A stretch of DNA of 64,000 nucleotides, taken from contig NC_011761.1 of the NCBI RefSeq assembly GCF_000021485.1, positions 1,270,001 through 1,334,000 on the forward strand, in the 5' to 3' direction. The DNA is from Acidithiobacillus ferrooxidans ATCC 23270. Its GTDB lineage: Bacteria > Pseudomonadota > Gammaproteobacteria > Acidithiobacillales > Acidithiobacillaceae. The notes below the pieces were generated by a model, which saw only the letters and a list, made by a program, of their open reading frames with translations, did not search any database and was not told the DNA's origin. The position numbers and the translations under genes were made by a program. Numbering within the stretch: position 1 is the stretch's first letter; the number at the start of each line of letters is the position of its first letter. Positions 17,629 through 26,407 of this stretch are shown piece by piece.

Positions 17629-18359
17629 GCACTCTGGCGCTCCCCGCCAGCCCGCAGCCACCCAGGGCCGTGGTTTTTCTGCTGGCCCTGATGCTGGAAG
17701 CGGGTATTCTGGCGGTTTTGGCCGTCTGGATGCGGGCATCTCCTCCGCCCACGCCGGTGATCACCCCACCCATGGTGGTCCAACTGGTTTCCTGGCCGCA
17801 GACCAGCGCCACCCCACAGCCCGCCCCCCATCCGCCAGCACCCCGACCCACCGCGTCGATACCACAAAAACCCGTTCCCACCCCCCCCAAGCTGTCGCCC
17901 AGACCGCTGCGAGAGGCCAAGGTGCCGGTCCGCACCCCGCTCTCGGCGCCGGGCGCGCTGGCGGCGCCCGCAGCCCCATCCACAATCTCCCGGACGCCCG
18001 CACCGGTGACATCAGCCGCAGCCACGCCTGCCATGCCCGCCTTACCTCCATCCACTCCCGCTCCAGCGGCGGAAACCCGTCCCAGCATCCCTGCCTATGC
18101 CCACAATCCCGCACCGGAGTATCCCCAGTCGGCGCGCTGGGATGGGGAGGAGGGCACCGTACTGCTGCGGGTGCTGGTCAATGTGTCCGGTCTGCCGGAA
18201 AAAATAACGCTGGTCCGCAGTTCCGGCTACACCAGCCTGGATCGGGCGGCCGAAAAGGCCGTGCGGCACTGGCGCTTCACCCCCGGCACCCGCGACGGAA
18301 AACCGGTGGCCATGCAGGTGGAAGTGCCGATTCGTTTTCGTTTGAATGATAGCAATTAA
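17625..18359 (+). CDS. tonB: TonB energy transducer
   Basis: 244-residue protein beginning with a GTG codon that overlaps the exbD stop. It has an N-terminal membrane anchor (VVFLLALMLEAGILAVLAVW), a long proline-rich periplasmic spacer (about residues 45-150) and a C-terminal TonB domain with YPQSARWDGEEGTVLLRV and HWRFTPGTRDGKPV. The domain order and the YP motif are diagnostic. It should energise the two or three receptors in this gene string. Confidence 0.93.
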   Translation: MSTLALPASPQPPRAVVFLLALMLEAGILAVLAVWMRASPPPTPVITPPMVVQLVSWPQTSATPQPAPHPPAPRPTASIPQKPVPTPPKLSPRPLREAKVPVRTPLSAPGALAAPAAPSTISRTPAPVTSAAATPAMPALPPSTPAPAAETRPSIPAYAHNPAPEYPQSARWDGEEGTVLLRVLVNVSGLPEKITLVRSSGYTSLDRAAEKAVRHWRFTPGTRDGKPVAMQVEVPIRFRLNDSN

Positions 18360-18371
18360 AAGGATTAAAAT

Positions 18372-18551
18372 ATGGCGGCCAGAGAGCGTTTGCCCATTGA
18401 TGTAAATCAGGAAATAGAGACATTGAGGCGCTATCTTGGGACATCCGGACATCACCCGGAAGTCGGAGAGTTCAGCGAAATCATGGCGCCGGCAAAAGCT
18501 TATAATCAGGCAATGACTAAAGCACGTGGACTCGCATGGCGCGCACCATGA
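18372..18551 (+). CDS. Small unknown protein (59 aa) between tonB and binding-protein gene
   Basis: A 59-codon frame beginning MAARERLPIDVNQEIETLRR and ending ARGLAWRAP. It has an AAGGA ribosome-binding site seven bases before the ATG and its TGA overlaps the ATG at 18548 (ATGA), which suggests translational coupling. It is charged and soluble, without metal-binding motif or membrane segment. No family is recognised; it is not HemP-like. Without it the gap between tonB and the next gene would be unusually long for this operon. Confidence 0.5.
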   Translation: MAARERLPIDVNQEIETLRRYLGTSGHHPEVGEFSEIMAPAKAYNQAMTKARGLAWRAP

Positions 18552-19594
18552 ATATTTTATCTATGCGCCTGCGTTTTCTGTTCACGGTGATATTAACAGG
18601 AATCATGGGTATTGCTTCGTTCCAGACCGCGACCGCACAAGTCGTGATGGACATGTCCGGGCAGCCCGTGAACATTCCCCAACCATTAGACAAGGTTTTT
18701 GGCAGCGCACCCCCGGTCAATGCCCTCATTTACACCCTGGATCCCCATCTTCTCGCGGGATGGAATCTGCCCTTGTCGCCATCGCAACGCAAATATCTGG
18801 ATCCGGCGGCGCGTCATCTGCCCGTCCTGGGAGGTTGGTTCGGGCAGGGTTACAATGCCGATATCGGCACGATTTTACAGGCGCATCCTGATCTCATCGT
18901 ATTCTGGTATCCCTATATGGGCCCCCAGGCGAGCGTGGTGAGCAAATTGCGTGCTCTGGGACTTCCCGTATTAAACGTAAAACTCCATGATCTGGCTGAT
19001 TATATCCAGGCGTATCGGCTGCTTGGCGAAGCGTTTCACAAGCAGACGCGTGCCGAAAACCTGATCCGCTATCTTTCTGAAAAGAAAGACGCGCTTCAGA
19101 ATCTCCACACGCAGATTCCGGAACCGAACCGGGTTTCCGTGTATTACGCAGGCAGTCCGAATGGATTGCGCAGTGGCTGCGATGAGGCCATGCCGACCGC
19201 CACCATACAATGGGCGGACGGGGAAAATGTTTTCCACTGCACTATCAATCACTTTCAAGGCTATCAGCAAGTAAGCATGGGACAGGTATTACGCTGGAAC
19301 CCTGAGGTGATTCTCAGTGATAATCCCATATTTTTGGCCCAGGTGTATACCAATCCCGCATGGGCGCCTTTGCAGGCGGTGCGGCACCATCGCGTTTACT
19401 ATATCCCCCAGCAACCCTTCAGTTGGTTCAACCGCCTGTATTCCTTTATGCAGATACTGGGTGCGCAATGGCTTGCCCATAAGCTTTATCCCCAACAATT
19501 TGCCTTCAGCGACAAAGATATCCAGAATTTTTATCAGCAGTTTCTCGGGGTGAAAATCAGCGATGCCCGGCTTCGGGAGATCATGCAGCCATGA
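18548..19594 (+). CDS. Metal-complex ABC transporter substrate-binding protein (class III, FecB/MolA-like)
   Basis: Periplasmic binding protein of 348 residues: signal peptide (about 1-27, cleavage after TATA), then the two-lobe class III fold with VFGSAPPVNALIYTLDPHLLAGWN, VLGGWF, HPDLIVFWYPY and the C-terminal PQQPFSWFNRLYSFMQILGAQWLAHKLYP. It is paralogous to the protein at 24290. The N-W/F-x-R-P-like motif and the FecCD partner resemble MolA and iron-complex binding proteins, so the ligand could be molybdate/tungstate or a chelated metal. An alternative start lies 12 bases upstream; the chosen ATG overlaps the stop of the 59-codon frame. Confidence 0.85.
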   Translation: MNILSMRLRFLFTVILTGIMGIASFQTATAQVVMDMSGQPVNIPQPLDKVFGSAPPVNALIYTLDPHLLAGWNLPLSPSQRKYLDPAARHLPVLGGWFGQGYNADIGTILQAHPDLIVFWYPYMGPQASVVSKLRALGLPVLNVKLHDLADYIQAYRLLGEAFHKQTRAENLIRYLSEKKDALQNLHTQIPEPNRVSVYYAGSPNGLRSGCDEAMPTATIQWADGENVFHCTINHFQGYQQVSMGQVLRWNPEVILSDNPIFLAQVYTNPAWAPLQAVRHHRVYYIPQQPFSWFNRLYSFMQILGAQWLAHKLYPQQFAFSDKDIQNFYQQFLGVKISDARLREIMQP

Positions 19595-20574
19595 TCCGCA
19601 TCTGGCGACTCCCCATCCTCTTTGTTGCACTGCTCATCATTTCGGGCGGTTCTTTGCTGATAGGCCGCTACCCGTTACCCATATCATCACTCTGGGCTGC
19701 CGTTTCAGGTGCCAATCCACTGTTACACGCACTACTTATCCATGTGCGTCTTCCCGAAATCCTGGCCGCAGTAATGGTCGGCGCGGCTTTGTCCGTGTCC
19801 GGCAGCGCTTTTCAGGCGCTGTTTATGAATCCTCTGGTTTCCCCTTCCATTCTGGGCGTGTTGTCAGGCGCGGCTTTTGGTGCGGCACTGGGAATCGTGC
19901 TGGGTTTACCCTGGGGCTTGGCTCAAGTCATTTCATTTGGGTTTGGCATGCTCGCCGTATTCATTGCGATCTTCATCTCCCGGCTCTATCCGGTGAACCC
20001 AGTGCTGATGCTGGTACTTGGGGGCATCATCAGCGGCGCTTTGTTCACAGCGCTGTTGACTATGGTGCAGTATCTGGCCAACCCCTATACCCAACTTCCG
20101 ACCATCGTTTATTGGCTGATGGGAAATCTCGGTGGGGTCCGGTTGAGCGAGTTGCGTATCATGGCGATTCCTATTCTTCTGGCCGTACTCGCCCTGACCG
20201 CTTTCGGAAAAACCATGAATGTGCTGAGCATGGGCGACGAAGAAGCACGCGCCTTGGGGGTTTCGGTACATTGGGCCCGGATGTTGATCATCGTAATGGC
20301 CACCATCGCCAGCGCTCTGACTGTTTCTCTGGTGGGCATGATCGCCTGGGTGGGGCTGATCGTTCCTCATATCGCCCGTTTCATGGTCGGACCGGATAAC
20401 CGGGTCCTGATCCCCGCCAGTGCCTTGACTGGCGGGTTGTTTTTGGTCATTGCCGACGATATCTCCCGCACCGCTTTTTCAGTAGAAATCCCCTTGGGGG
20501 TGGTAACCGATCTCGTGGGCATCATCGCCTTCATGCTGGTTTTGCACCGCTTGCGTAAGGGATGGACAGCATGA
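19591..20574 (+). CDS. FecCD-family ABC transporter permease
   Basis: 327-residue permease with about ten membrane helices of the BtuC/FecCD/MolB type. Family motifs are VRLPEILAAVMVGAALSVSGSAFQALFMNPLVSPSILGV and the coupling-helix region GDEEARALGVSVHWARM, followed by MIAWVGLIVPHIARFMVGPDNR. It overlaps the binding-protein stop by four bases and the ATPase start by four bases, giving a complete ABC importer with its neighbours. Confidence 0.92.
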   Translation: MIRIWRLPILFVALLIISGGSLLIGRYPLPISSLWAAVSGANPLLHALLIHVRLPEILAAVMVGAALSVSGSAFQALFMNPLVSPSILGVLSGAAFGAALGIVLGLPWGLAQVISFGFGMLAVFIAIFISRLYPVNPVLMLVLGGIISGALFTALLTMVQYLANPYTQLPTIVYWLMGNLGGVRLSELRIMAIPILLAVLALTAFGKTMNVLSMGDEEARALGVSVHWARMLIIVMATIASALTVSLVGMIAWVGLIVPHIARFMVGPDNRVLIPASALTGGLFLVIADDISRTAFSVEIPLGVVTDLVGIIAFMLVLHRLRKGWTA

Positions 20575-21362
20575 GGCTTTCTGCTTCACATCTGGCTTAC
20601 GCTTATGATCGGCGGACGGTTCTGGAGGATGTCTCTCTCGAACTTCATGCCGGAGAATCTGTCGCCCTGTTGGGCGCCAACGGTAGTGGTAAAAGTACCC
20701 TGATTCGTCTGTTGCTGGGGATTGTCCAGCCTTTGCGAGGGGAAATCCGGGTCGGCGATAAACCTCTTTCTGCCCTTTCGGCCAGAGAGCGCGCTCGTCG
20801 TCTGGCCTATGTTCCCCAGGATCATGGCGCCGTGTTCCCTTTCCTGGTGCAGGATGTGGTGCTGATGGGCCGCATGCCGCACCAATCCTGGCTTGGGGGA
20901 GCGCGGGCCAATGACCTGACACAAGTGGCAAATGCTCTGGAACGCCTGGGTATCGCTGATCTCGCCCTCCGAGCCTATACCGAGTTGAGCGGCGGCCAGC
21001 GACAACTGGTGTTGATCGCCCGGGCGCTCGCGCAGGAAGCACCCATCCTGATTCTTGATGAACCCGTGACTGGCCTCGACTACGGCAATCAACACCGCCT
21101 CATGGCGCAAATCCAGGACCTGGCTCGCAGTGGCTTTGCCATTTTGCAGAGCAGCCATTATCCGGAACACGCTCTGGCTGCCGCTACTCGGGTTATTCTC
21201 CTCAAGGATGGCCGGGTGTTGGCCGATGGTCCTGCGGAAATCGTGCTTTGTCCGGAACACATGCGAGCACTATACGGTGTGGATATTGAATTTGTGGACG
21301 TCGGTGACGGTCGGCGGGTCATTGTTCCCTGTGCCAATAAAATCCTTCCTTTGGTCGTATGA
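20571..21362 (+). CDS. ABC transporter ATP-binding protein, FecE/MolC type
   Basis: 263-residue ATPase: Walker A LLGANGSGKSTLIRLLLG, Q-loop PQDHGAV, signature LSGGQRQLVLIARAL, Walker B ILILDEPVTGLD and H-loop SSHYPEHA. It powers the neighbouring FecCD permease and is the only ATPase in this locus, so it may also serve the second permease at 25321. The start is placed at the ATG overlapping the permease stop; an ATG three codons upstream (20562) is possible. Confidence 0.92.
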   Translation: MRLSASHLAYAYDRRTVLEDVSLELHAGESVALLGANGSGKSTLIRLLLGIVQPLRGEIRVGDKPLSALSARERARRLAYVPQDHGAVFPFLVQDVVLMGRMPHQSWLGGARANDLTQVANALERLGIADLALRAYTELSGGQRQLVLIARALAQEAPILILDEPVTGLDYGNQHRLMAQIQDLARSGFAILQSSHYPEHALAAATRVILLKDGRVLADGPAEIVLCPEHMRALYGVDIEFVDVGDGRRVIVPCANKILPLVV

Positions 21363-21384
21363 CTTGGTCTATTCGGAGAAAAGC

Positions 21385-23523
21385 ATGATGTTGCATTTCA
21401 AACAACCCCTCATATCCTGCCACCCACTCAAGGTTGCAATAGGCTTGGCACTCACAACGGTCGCCGCGCAACAAGTGGCTATTGCCGATACGCCTGTACT
21501 CCCCATGGTACAAAGCACAGCCTCCCATATGGGGAGCACATCAGGAAACTCTGCGACTGCACCTTATTCATCTCCGTTGGATTCGACGCAAACAGAAGAA
21601 ACGATTACTGGCCAAGCCATCTCTGCCATGAATCCCACCGGAGATTTCGCCCAGAGTCTGGCAAACCTTCCGAACATGAATATCGTTCCCACGGGCAATA
21701 ACGGTATCGACGGATCCAACATTTACATGCGGGGTATGGATCAATCCCTGATCAACTTCACCATGGATGGGATCCCGATTAACTCGCCCATCGGCTACGG
21801 CTTTTATTCTAATGAGAACCTGTCACCCCAATATATTTCCGCCATTAATGTCAAACCAGGCCCAGGTTCCGCTGCCACTGTTGGTAACGCCAATTTCGCA
21901 GGCACGGTCGCCATACATTCGGTGACTCCATCCAGCCATTTCTCGGCAACGCCGTTTTATGGGTACGGATCATTTGGCACGCAGTCTTACGGTGGCGTCA
22001 TCAATAGCGGAGAAATATTAGGTGGCATCATTCCCACCAAGATTCTTTTGGGTGCCACCAACACCCGAAGCAACGGCTATTTTTACAATACACAAAGCCA
22101 CAAATATACATTTATATTCAAATCAATCAGTCAGATCGGTCCGGGGCGACTTACCTTATTTTTCTTCCAGAATAACCAGACATGGAATTTTTATAATGGT
22201 GCCACCAAACAGGAAACTGCAGAATATGGACGTCGCTACAGCGGTAATTCAGCCGATCCTGGTTCGCCTGATTATTATGGAGACAATTTCAAAACATTCC
22301 TGAACTGGCAATCCTATGTGAAGTATGCATTTCACATAGGGAGACTGGAACTATCTGATCAGTATTATTATTTCTCCGGCAAGGGTGGTGGCACGTTCAC
22401 GCAAAACAATCGCGCGGCTCCCGGCGGATTCTATCTGGCCACCAAACTATTTCCGGTGCATGAATTCGGAAACATCTTCAAGGCACGCTACCCTCTTGGT
22501 TCCGGCAGCCTGGAAGCAGGGGTCTGGGCAGACTCCGATAACGAAACCGCATTTCAGTATCAGTCGAACCTATATAACCGATTTACCGGTGCCTTGGTGT
22601 CGGCGCCCGTCAGTCAGCCCGTCGTGACGGAAAGCGTTCAGCCCTATGTGCAGGGGGAATGGTCACCGATTACCACCTTACGACTGACCACGGGAGTGAA
22701 ATTGTTGAATTTACACCGGACCTGGCGCGATTATGTCAGCAAAATGGAACGGGCGGCAAACTTCAACCAATGGCTACCATCCTTTGGTGTGAATTACGCG
22801 CTCCAACCCAATTGGCATCTCTATTTCAATTACACCCGCTCCGCCGAAGCACCAAGTTCCAGCCAGCTTACCGCCAGTTATTTCAACAGCGGCCTCCAAC
22901 CGGAAATTGCAAACAGCTATGAGGCGGGGACTTACTGGCATCAAGGAGCATGGGGCGGGCGTTTCACGGCATTTCGCACCAATTTTGAGAATTACATCCT
23001 GTCAACCCCTGTAGTTATCGGGAATCAGGTGTTCAGTACCCAAAGCAATGCGGGTGCTGCTATCTATCAGGGGCTGGAATTCAGCAACACATACCAGATC
23101 ACTCCCTGGCTTTCTGCATTTGCCAATTTTGGCATTCTGGATGCGCGTATGACTTCTAAAAATCAGCCTGCCTTGCAAGCCCCTCACCATACCGAGGCTG
23201 TTGGGCTAAACGTAAAAACAGCCCATTGGCAGGGCATGCTGGCGGTACAGCAAATCGGCTCTCGATATTACGCCACGGGCGCAACCGGTAATTCAAAACT
23301 GGATGGTTATGTCGCCGGCAGCCTCAGCGTCGCTTACGATACGGGCGAACTTTCCTTATGGAAAGGCTACATCCTGCCGAATTTGCAGATCTCAGCGCAT
23401 GTCAACAACCTATTCAATAATGATTACGCACTAAGCGCTTCACCCAGTACCAGTTCGGCAGGGGCAGCCTATCAGTTGGCGCAACCCATCAATGCATTCG
23501 CTGAAATAAGTACAACATTCTGA
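21385..23523 (+). CDS. TonB-dependent outer membrane receptor, third copy
   Basis: 712-residue receptor, less related to the first two. It has a signal peptide (about 1-33, cleavage after AIADT-type segment), a plug with NMNIVPTGNNGIDGSNIYMRG and FTMDGIPINSP, a barrel, and a terminal aromatic strand FAEISTTF. By eye its DNA is AT-richer than neighbouring genes and uses more AAT/TAT codons, perhaps a sign of separate acquisition. The start is the double ATG after CGGAGAAAAGC; a longer frame from 21130 would run through the ATPase gene. It sits 22 bases after the ATPase. Confidence 0.92.
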   Translation: MMLHFKQPLISCHPLKVAIGLALTTVAAQQVAIADTPVLPMVQSTASHMGSTSGNSATAPYSSPLDSTQTEETITGQAISAMNPTGDFAQSLANLPNMNIVPTGNNGIDGSNIYMRGMDQSLINFTMDGIPINSPIGYGFYSNENLSPQYISAINVKPGPGSAATVGNANFAGTVAIHSVTPSSHFSATPFYGYGSFGTQSYGGVINSGEILGGIIPTKILLGATNTRSNGYFYNTQSHKYTFIFKSISQIGPGRLTLFFFQNNQTWNFYNGATKQETAEYGRRYSGNSADPGSPDYYGDNFKTFLNWQSYVKYAFHIGRLELSDQYYYFSGKGGGTFTQNNRAAPGGFYLATKLFPVHEFGNIFKARYPLGSGSLEAGVWADSDNETAFQYQSNLYNRFTGALVSAPVSQPVVTESVQPYVQGEWSPITTLRLTTGVKLLNLHRTWRDYVSKMERAANFNQWLPSFGVNYALQPNWHLYFNYTRSAEAPSSSQLTASYFNSGLQPEIANSYEAGTYWHQGAWGGRFTAFRTNFENYILSTPVVIGNQVFSTQSNAGAAIYQGLEFSNTYQITPWLSAFANFGILDARMTSKNQPALQAPHHTEAVGLNVKTAHWQGMLAVQQIGSRYYATGATGNSKLDGYVAGSLSVAYDTGELSLWKGYILPNLQISAHVNNLFNNDYALSASPSTSSAGAAYQLAQPINAFAEISTTF

Positions 23524-23550
23524 GCGTTCTTCATCAATAAGGAGTTAGCC

Positions 23551-24270
23551 ATGACAAATGCTTTACACCTTTTTGCCTCCCTTACCTTGGCCGAACCTTT
23601 TCAGGATATCATCCAGGGCTTTACCAGCGCCCACCCGGATGTCTCTGTGAAACCCACTTACGGCTTTTGCGGTGCGCTGATGGAACAAATGGCGGCAGGT
23701 GCGCCCGCCGATGTGTTTGCCCCTTCTTCGGAGCCCATGCTGGCCAAGGCCGCGGAGCAGGGATTCGTGCAGACCGATACGGCGGTGAACTATGCACGGA
23801 ATCGGCTCGTACTCGTCAGTTTGATGAGGGACTATCCGGTGGCACCCAAACTCGAAGATCTCATGGAAGAGCGCTATGCGCGCATTGCCATGGGTGATCC
23901 CGAATCGGTTCCGCCCGGACGTTATGCGCGCATGGCGCTGGAAAAGGCCGGGTTGTGGCAAGACCTGACGGCACGCCTGCAGAAATATCCCGATGGTCTC
24001 CAGCCCTTGAAAGCGGTGCTGGAAGGCAGGGCGGATGCGGCTTTTATTTTTGCATCGACGGCCAACAGCGCATGGGGGAAGGCCCATGTCGTGGATATTC
24101 CGGTTGGCGTTTCCATGCACTATCCCGTGGCTGTCACCAGCAAGAGCGAAGAGCCTGAACTGGCCCGTGCTTTTATCGCCTACCTGCAGACGGATTCTGC
24201 ACAGAAAATCCTGGAAGTTACAGGTTTCGCACATGCCCTGAGCGCTAAGCCCTTGCCGAACAGTTTCTGA
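23551..24270 (+). CDS. ModA-like oxyanion-binding protein without signal peptide
   Basis: 239-residue protein with the ModA layout throughout: LHLFASLTLAEPFQ, GALMEQMAAGAPADVFAPSSEP, ARNRLVLVS, IAMGDPESVPPGRYARMALEKAGLW and GRADAAFIFAST. Unlike ModA it begins directly with the mature first strand (MTNALHLFASL), with no signal peptide or lipobox, so it may stay in the cytoplasm. Binding-site positions also differ: the usual Ser-rich SSGAL loop reads GFCGAL, and the late Tyr of ModA appears to be Phe. A TAAGGAG box precedes the ATG closely and fixes this start. It is not followed by modB or modC. Confidence 0.8.
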   Translation: MTNALHLFASLTLAEPFQDIIQGFTSAHPDVSVKPTYGFCGALMEQMAAGAPADVFAPSSEPMLAKAAEQGFVQTDTAVNYARNRLVLVSLMRDYPVAPKLEDLMEERYARIAMGDPESVPPGRYARMALEKAGLWQDLTARLQKYPDGLQPLKAVLEGRADAAFIFASTANSAWGKAHVVDIPVGVSMHYPVAVTSKSEEPELARAFIAYLQTDSAQKILEVTGFAHALSAKPLPNSF

Positions 24271-24289
24271 AAGATAAGGAGAACACGAA

Positions 24290-25324
24290 ATGTTTCATAC
24301 CTTGCCAGGAAAATGGCGTTTACCTGTTGCGGCATTGGGCGTCAGCCTGTTGCTTTCGTTGCCCTCGTGGGCGGCCACAGCCCCCACCCGACTTCCGCCC
24401 CACAGTGTTTACGGCACCGCACCGCCAGTAACCCTGCTGGTTTACAGTCTCGCCCCGGATTTGCTGGCCGGGTGGAATTTTCCGCTGAATAAAATGGCGG
24501 GCCTGGGCATGAGTACGAATTCCGAATACCTCCTGCCAGCTACGCGCAATCTGCCGGTACTGGGTGGCTGGGACCCTGGCGACAAACCGGAGCTGGAACG
24601 TGTTCTCGCCATTCATCCCAAGCTGGCGTTGCTCTGGGCGCCTTACCTGGATAATGCCCGCCTGCGTAGCGAGCTACAGCGCATCGATGTGCCCACGCTG
24701 GCCGTCAATCTGAAAAGTCTGAATGACTATCCCGCCGCGTATCGTCTGCTGGGCGATAAATTGGGACAAGGCGCGCGCGGCGAACTACTGGCCACGGATT
24801 TTCAGAATATCCTGAATCGGCTCCGGCAGTTGCGCTCCTCTATTCCTGAGGCGCGGCGTCAGACGGTGTATTACGCAGAAGGCGTGGATGGTCTGATGAC
24901 CGATACGGCGAATTCTCCTCATACCGAAGTGATCCGTGCTGCGGGCGGTGATAACGTCTTTACCGGCAAGGCGACGGCATTGAAAGGTATGGAGCGGGTG
25001 AGTATGGGACAGGTGCTGGGCTGGAATCCCGACGTGATTCTGGTGCAGGACCCGGTTTTTTATCGGCGTGTGTATGGACTTCCGGCCTGGCAAGGCCTTA
25101 AAGCGGTAAAAGATCATCGCGTTTATCTGGTGCCGCGGCAGCCTTTTAACTGGATGGATCGTCCGCCTTCCTTCATGCAGGGTTTGGGCGCTTTGTGGCT
25201 GGCGCACGTGTTGTATCCGCAGCAGTCCAAAATTCATCTGAATCAGGAGATACAGGATTTCTTCAAGACTTTCCTGCAAAAAAACGTGACCAAGGCGCAG
25301 GCCCGGTCGATGTGGCAGCCGTGA
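24290..25324 (+). CDS. Second class III substrate-binding protein (FecB/MolA-like)
   Basis: 344 residues with a clear signal peptide (AALGVSLLLSLPSWAATA, cleavage near residue 29). It shares with the protein at 18548 the motifs GTAPPVTLLVYSLAPDLLAGWN, VLGGWD, YYAEGVDGLMTD, RVSMGQVLGWNPDVILVQDP and PRQPFNWMDRPPSFMQGLGALWLAHVLYP. It carries the NW-DRPPSFM form of the motif that the first copy has partly lost. It is coupled to the next permease by a GTGA overlap. Likely a metal or metal-chelate receptor in the periplasm. Confidence 0.87.
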   Translation: MFHTLPGKWRLPVAALGVSLLLSLPSWAATAPTRLPPHSVYGTAPPVTLLVYSLAPDLLAGWNFPLNKMAGLGMSTNSEYLLPATRNLPVLGGWDPGDKPELERVLAIHPKLALLWAPYLDNARLRSELQRIDVPTLAVNLKSLNDYPAAYRLLGDKLGQGARGELLATDFQNILNRLRQLRSSIPEARRQTVYYAEGVDGLMTDTANSPHTEVIRAAGGDNVFTGKATALKGMERVSMGQVLGWNPDVILVQDPVFYRRVYGLPAWQGLKAVKDHRVYLVPRQPFNWMDRPPSFMQGLGALWLAHVLYPQQSKIHLNQEIQDFFKTFLQKNVTKAQARSMWQP

Positions 25325-26346
25325 GGGTAACGGCGCTGCCAGGATCGGCCAAGAGGCTGACCATGCCATTGCTGCTCGTGCTCCTGGCCGGCATGGTCTT
25401 GCTGGAGATGTCCTGGGGACATTACCCGCTGTCCTGGCTGCAATTCTGGCAATGGCTGCGGGGCAGCCCACTGTTATCGCCGGATAAAGCCGTGCAGATC
25501 CATTTGTTGATGGTGGAGATCCGCCTGCCGCGCCTCTCTGTGGCGATCCTTGTGGGCGCGGCGCTGGCGGCCAGTGGCACCGTCTTTCAGGCCGTGTTCC
25601 GCAACCCGCTGGCGGCTCCGGATATTCTGGGCGTCATGGCAGGATCAGCCTTCGGGGGAGCCTTGGGCATCATCCTGGGCGGACCCTGGTGGACGATACA
25701 GGTGGCCGCCTTTATTTTTGGGCTGATCGCCGTGGCGATGGCTTACCTGATCGCCCGTCATTTTCCCGGGCAGCCTACTCTGATGCTGGTGATTGGCGGT
25801 ATTCTGGCCGGAGCCTTGTTTACCGCACTGCTTTCACTGGTGAAATATGCCGCCGATCCGTACCAGCAGCTACCCAGTATCGTTTTCTGGTTGATGGGCA
25901 GTCTTTCCAACGTGCCCCTGCGCCAGATTCCCTACTTTGCCCTGCCGGTTTTTATCGGGATCAGCCTGTTGATATTACAGGGTCATCGTCTCGATGCCCT
26001 GAGTCTGGGGGACGAAGAAGCGCATAGTCTTGGTCTGCCAGTGCGCCAGATTCGTTTGCTGGTCATCGTGCTCGCGACACTGCTGGCAGCTATGGCCGTG
26101 ATGATGGCGGGGATGATCGGCTGGATCGGGCTGATCATCCCCCATCTGGGACGTCTGATGCTCGGACCGGGCAACCGCCGTCTGTTGCTGGGGAGCAGTA
26201 TTCTCGGTGCCGCATACCTTTTGCTCGCGGACGCCCTGGCCCGCAACCTGTTCTCCGTGGATGTTCCGGTGGGCGTATTTGCGGAACTTCTGGGGGTGCC
26301 GGCGTTTTTACTGGTGCTCCGGCAGATACGGAAGGCGTGGGTCTAG
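25321..26346 (+). CDS. Second FecCD-family ABC transporter permease
   Basis: 341-residue polytopic permease, paralogous to the one at 19591 (VEIRLPRLSVAILVGAALAASGTVFQAVFRNPLAAPDILGV; GDEEAHSLGLPVRQIRL; MIGWIGLIIPHLGRLMLGPGNRR). I place the start at a GTG overlapping the binding-protein stop, giving MRVTALPGSAKRL ahead of the first helix; an ATG at 25363 and a longer frame from 25195 are less likely. No ATPase gene follows; it is the last plus-strand gene of this locus. Confidence 0.88.
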   Translation: MRVTALPGSAKRLTMPLLLVLLAGMVLLEMSWGHYPLSWLQFWQWLRGSPLLSPDKAVQIHLLMVEIRLPRLSVAILVGAALAASGTVFQAVFRNPLAAPDILGVMAGSAFGGALGIILGGPWWTIQVAAFIFGLIAVAMAYLIARHFPGQPTLMLVIGGILAGALFTALLSLVKYAADPYQQLPSIVFWLMGSLSNVPLRQIPYFALPVFIGISLLILQGHRLDALSLGDEEAHSLGLPVRQIRLLVIVLATLLAAMAVMMAGMIGWIGLIIPHLGRLMLGPGNRRLLLGSSILGAAYLLLADALARNLFSVDVPVGVFAELLGVPAFLLVLRQIRKAWV

Positions 26347-26407
26347 GTATGCCCCGTTGCGTGGCACTGGAGGGTTGGGTTCCTGTGCCGGTGACTCCTG
26401 TATGGCT

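Noticed and set aside
17567-18349. Alternative 260-codon frame overlapping tonB
   Set aside because: Proline-rich out-of-frame reading; the GTG-started TonB frame has the membrane anchor and C-terminal TonB domain.
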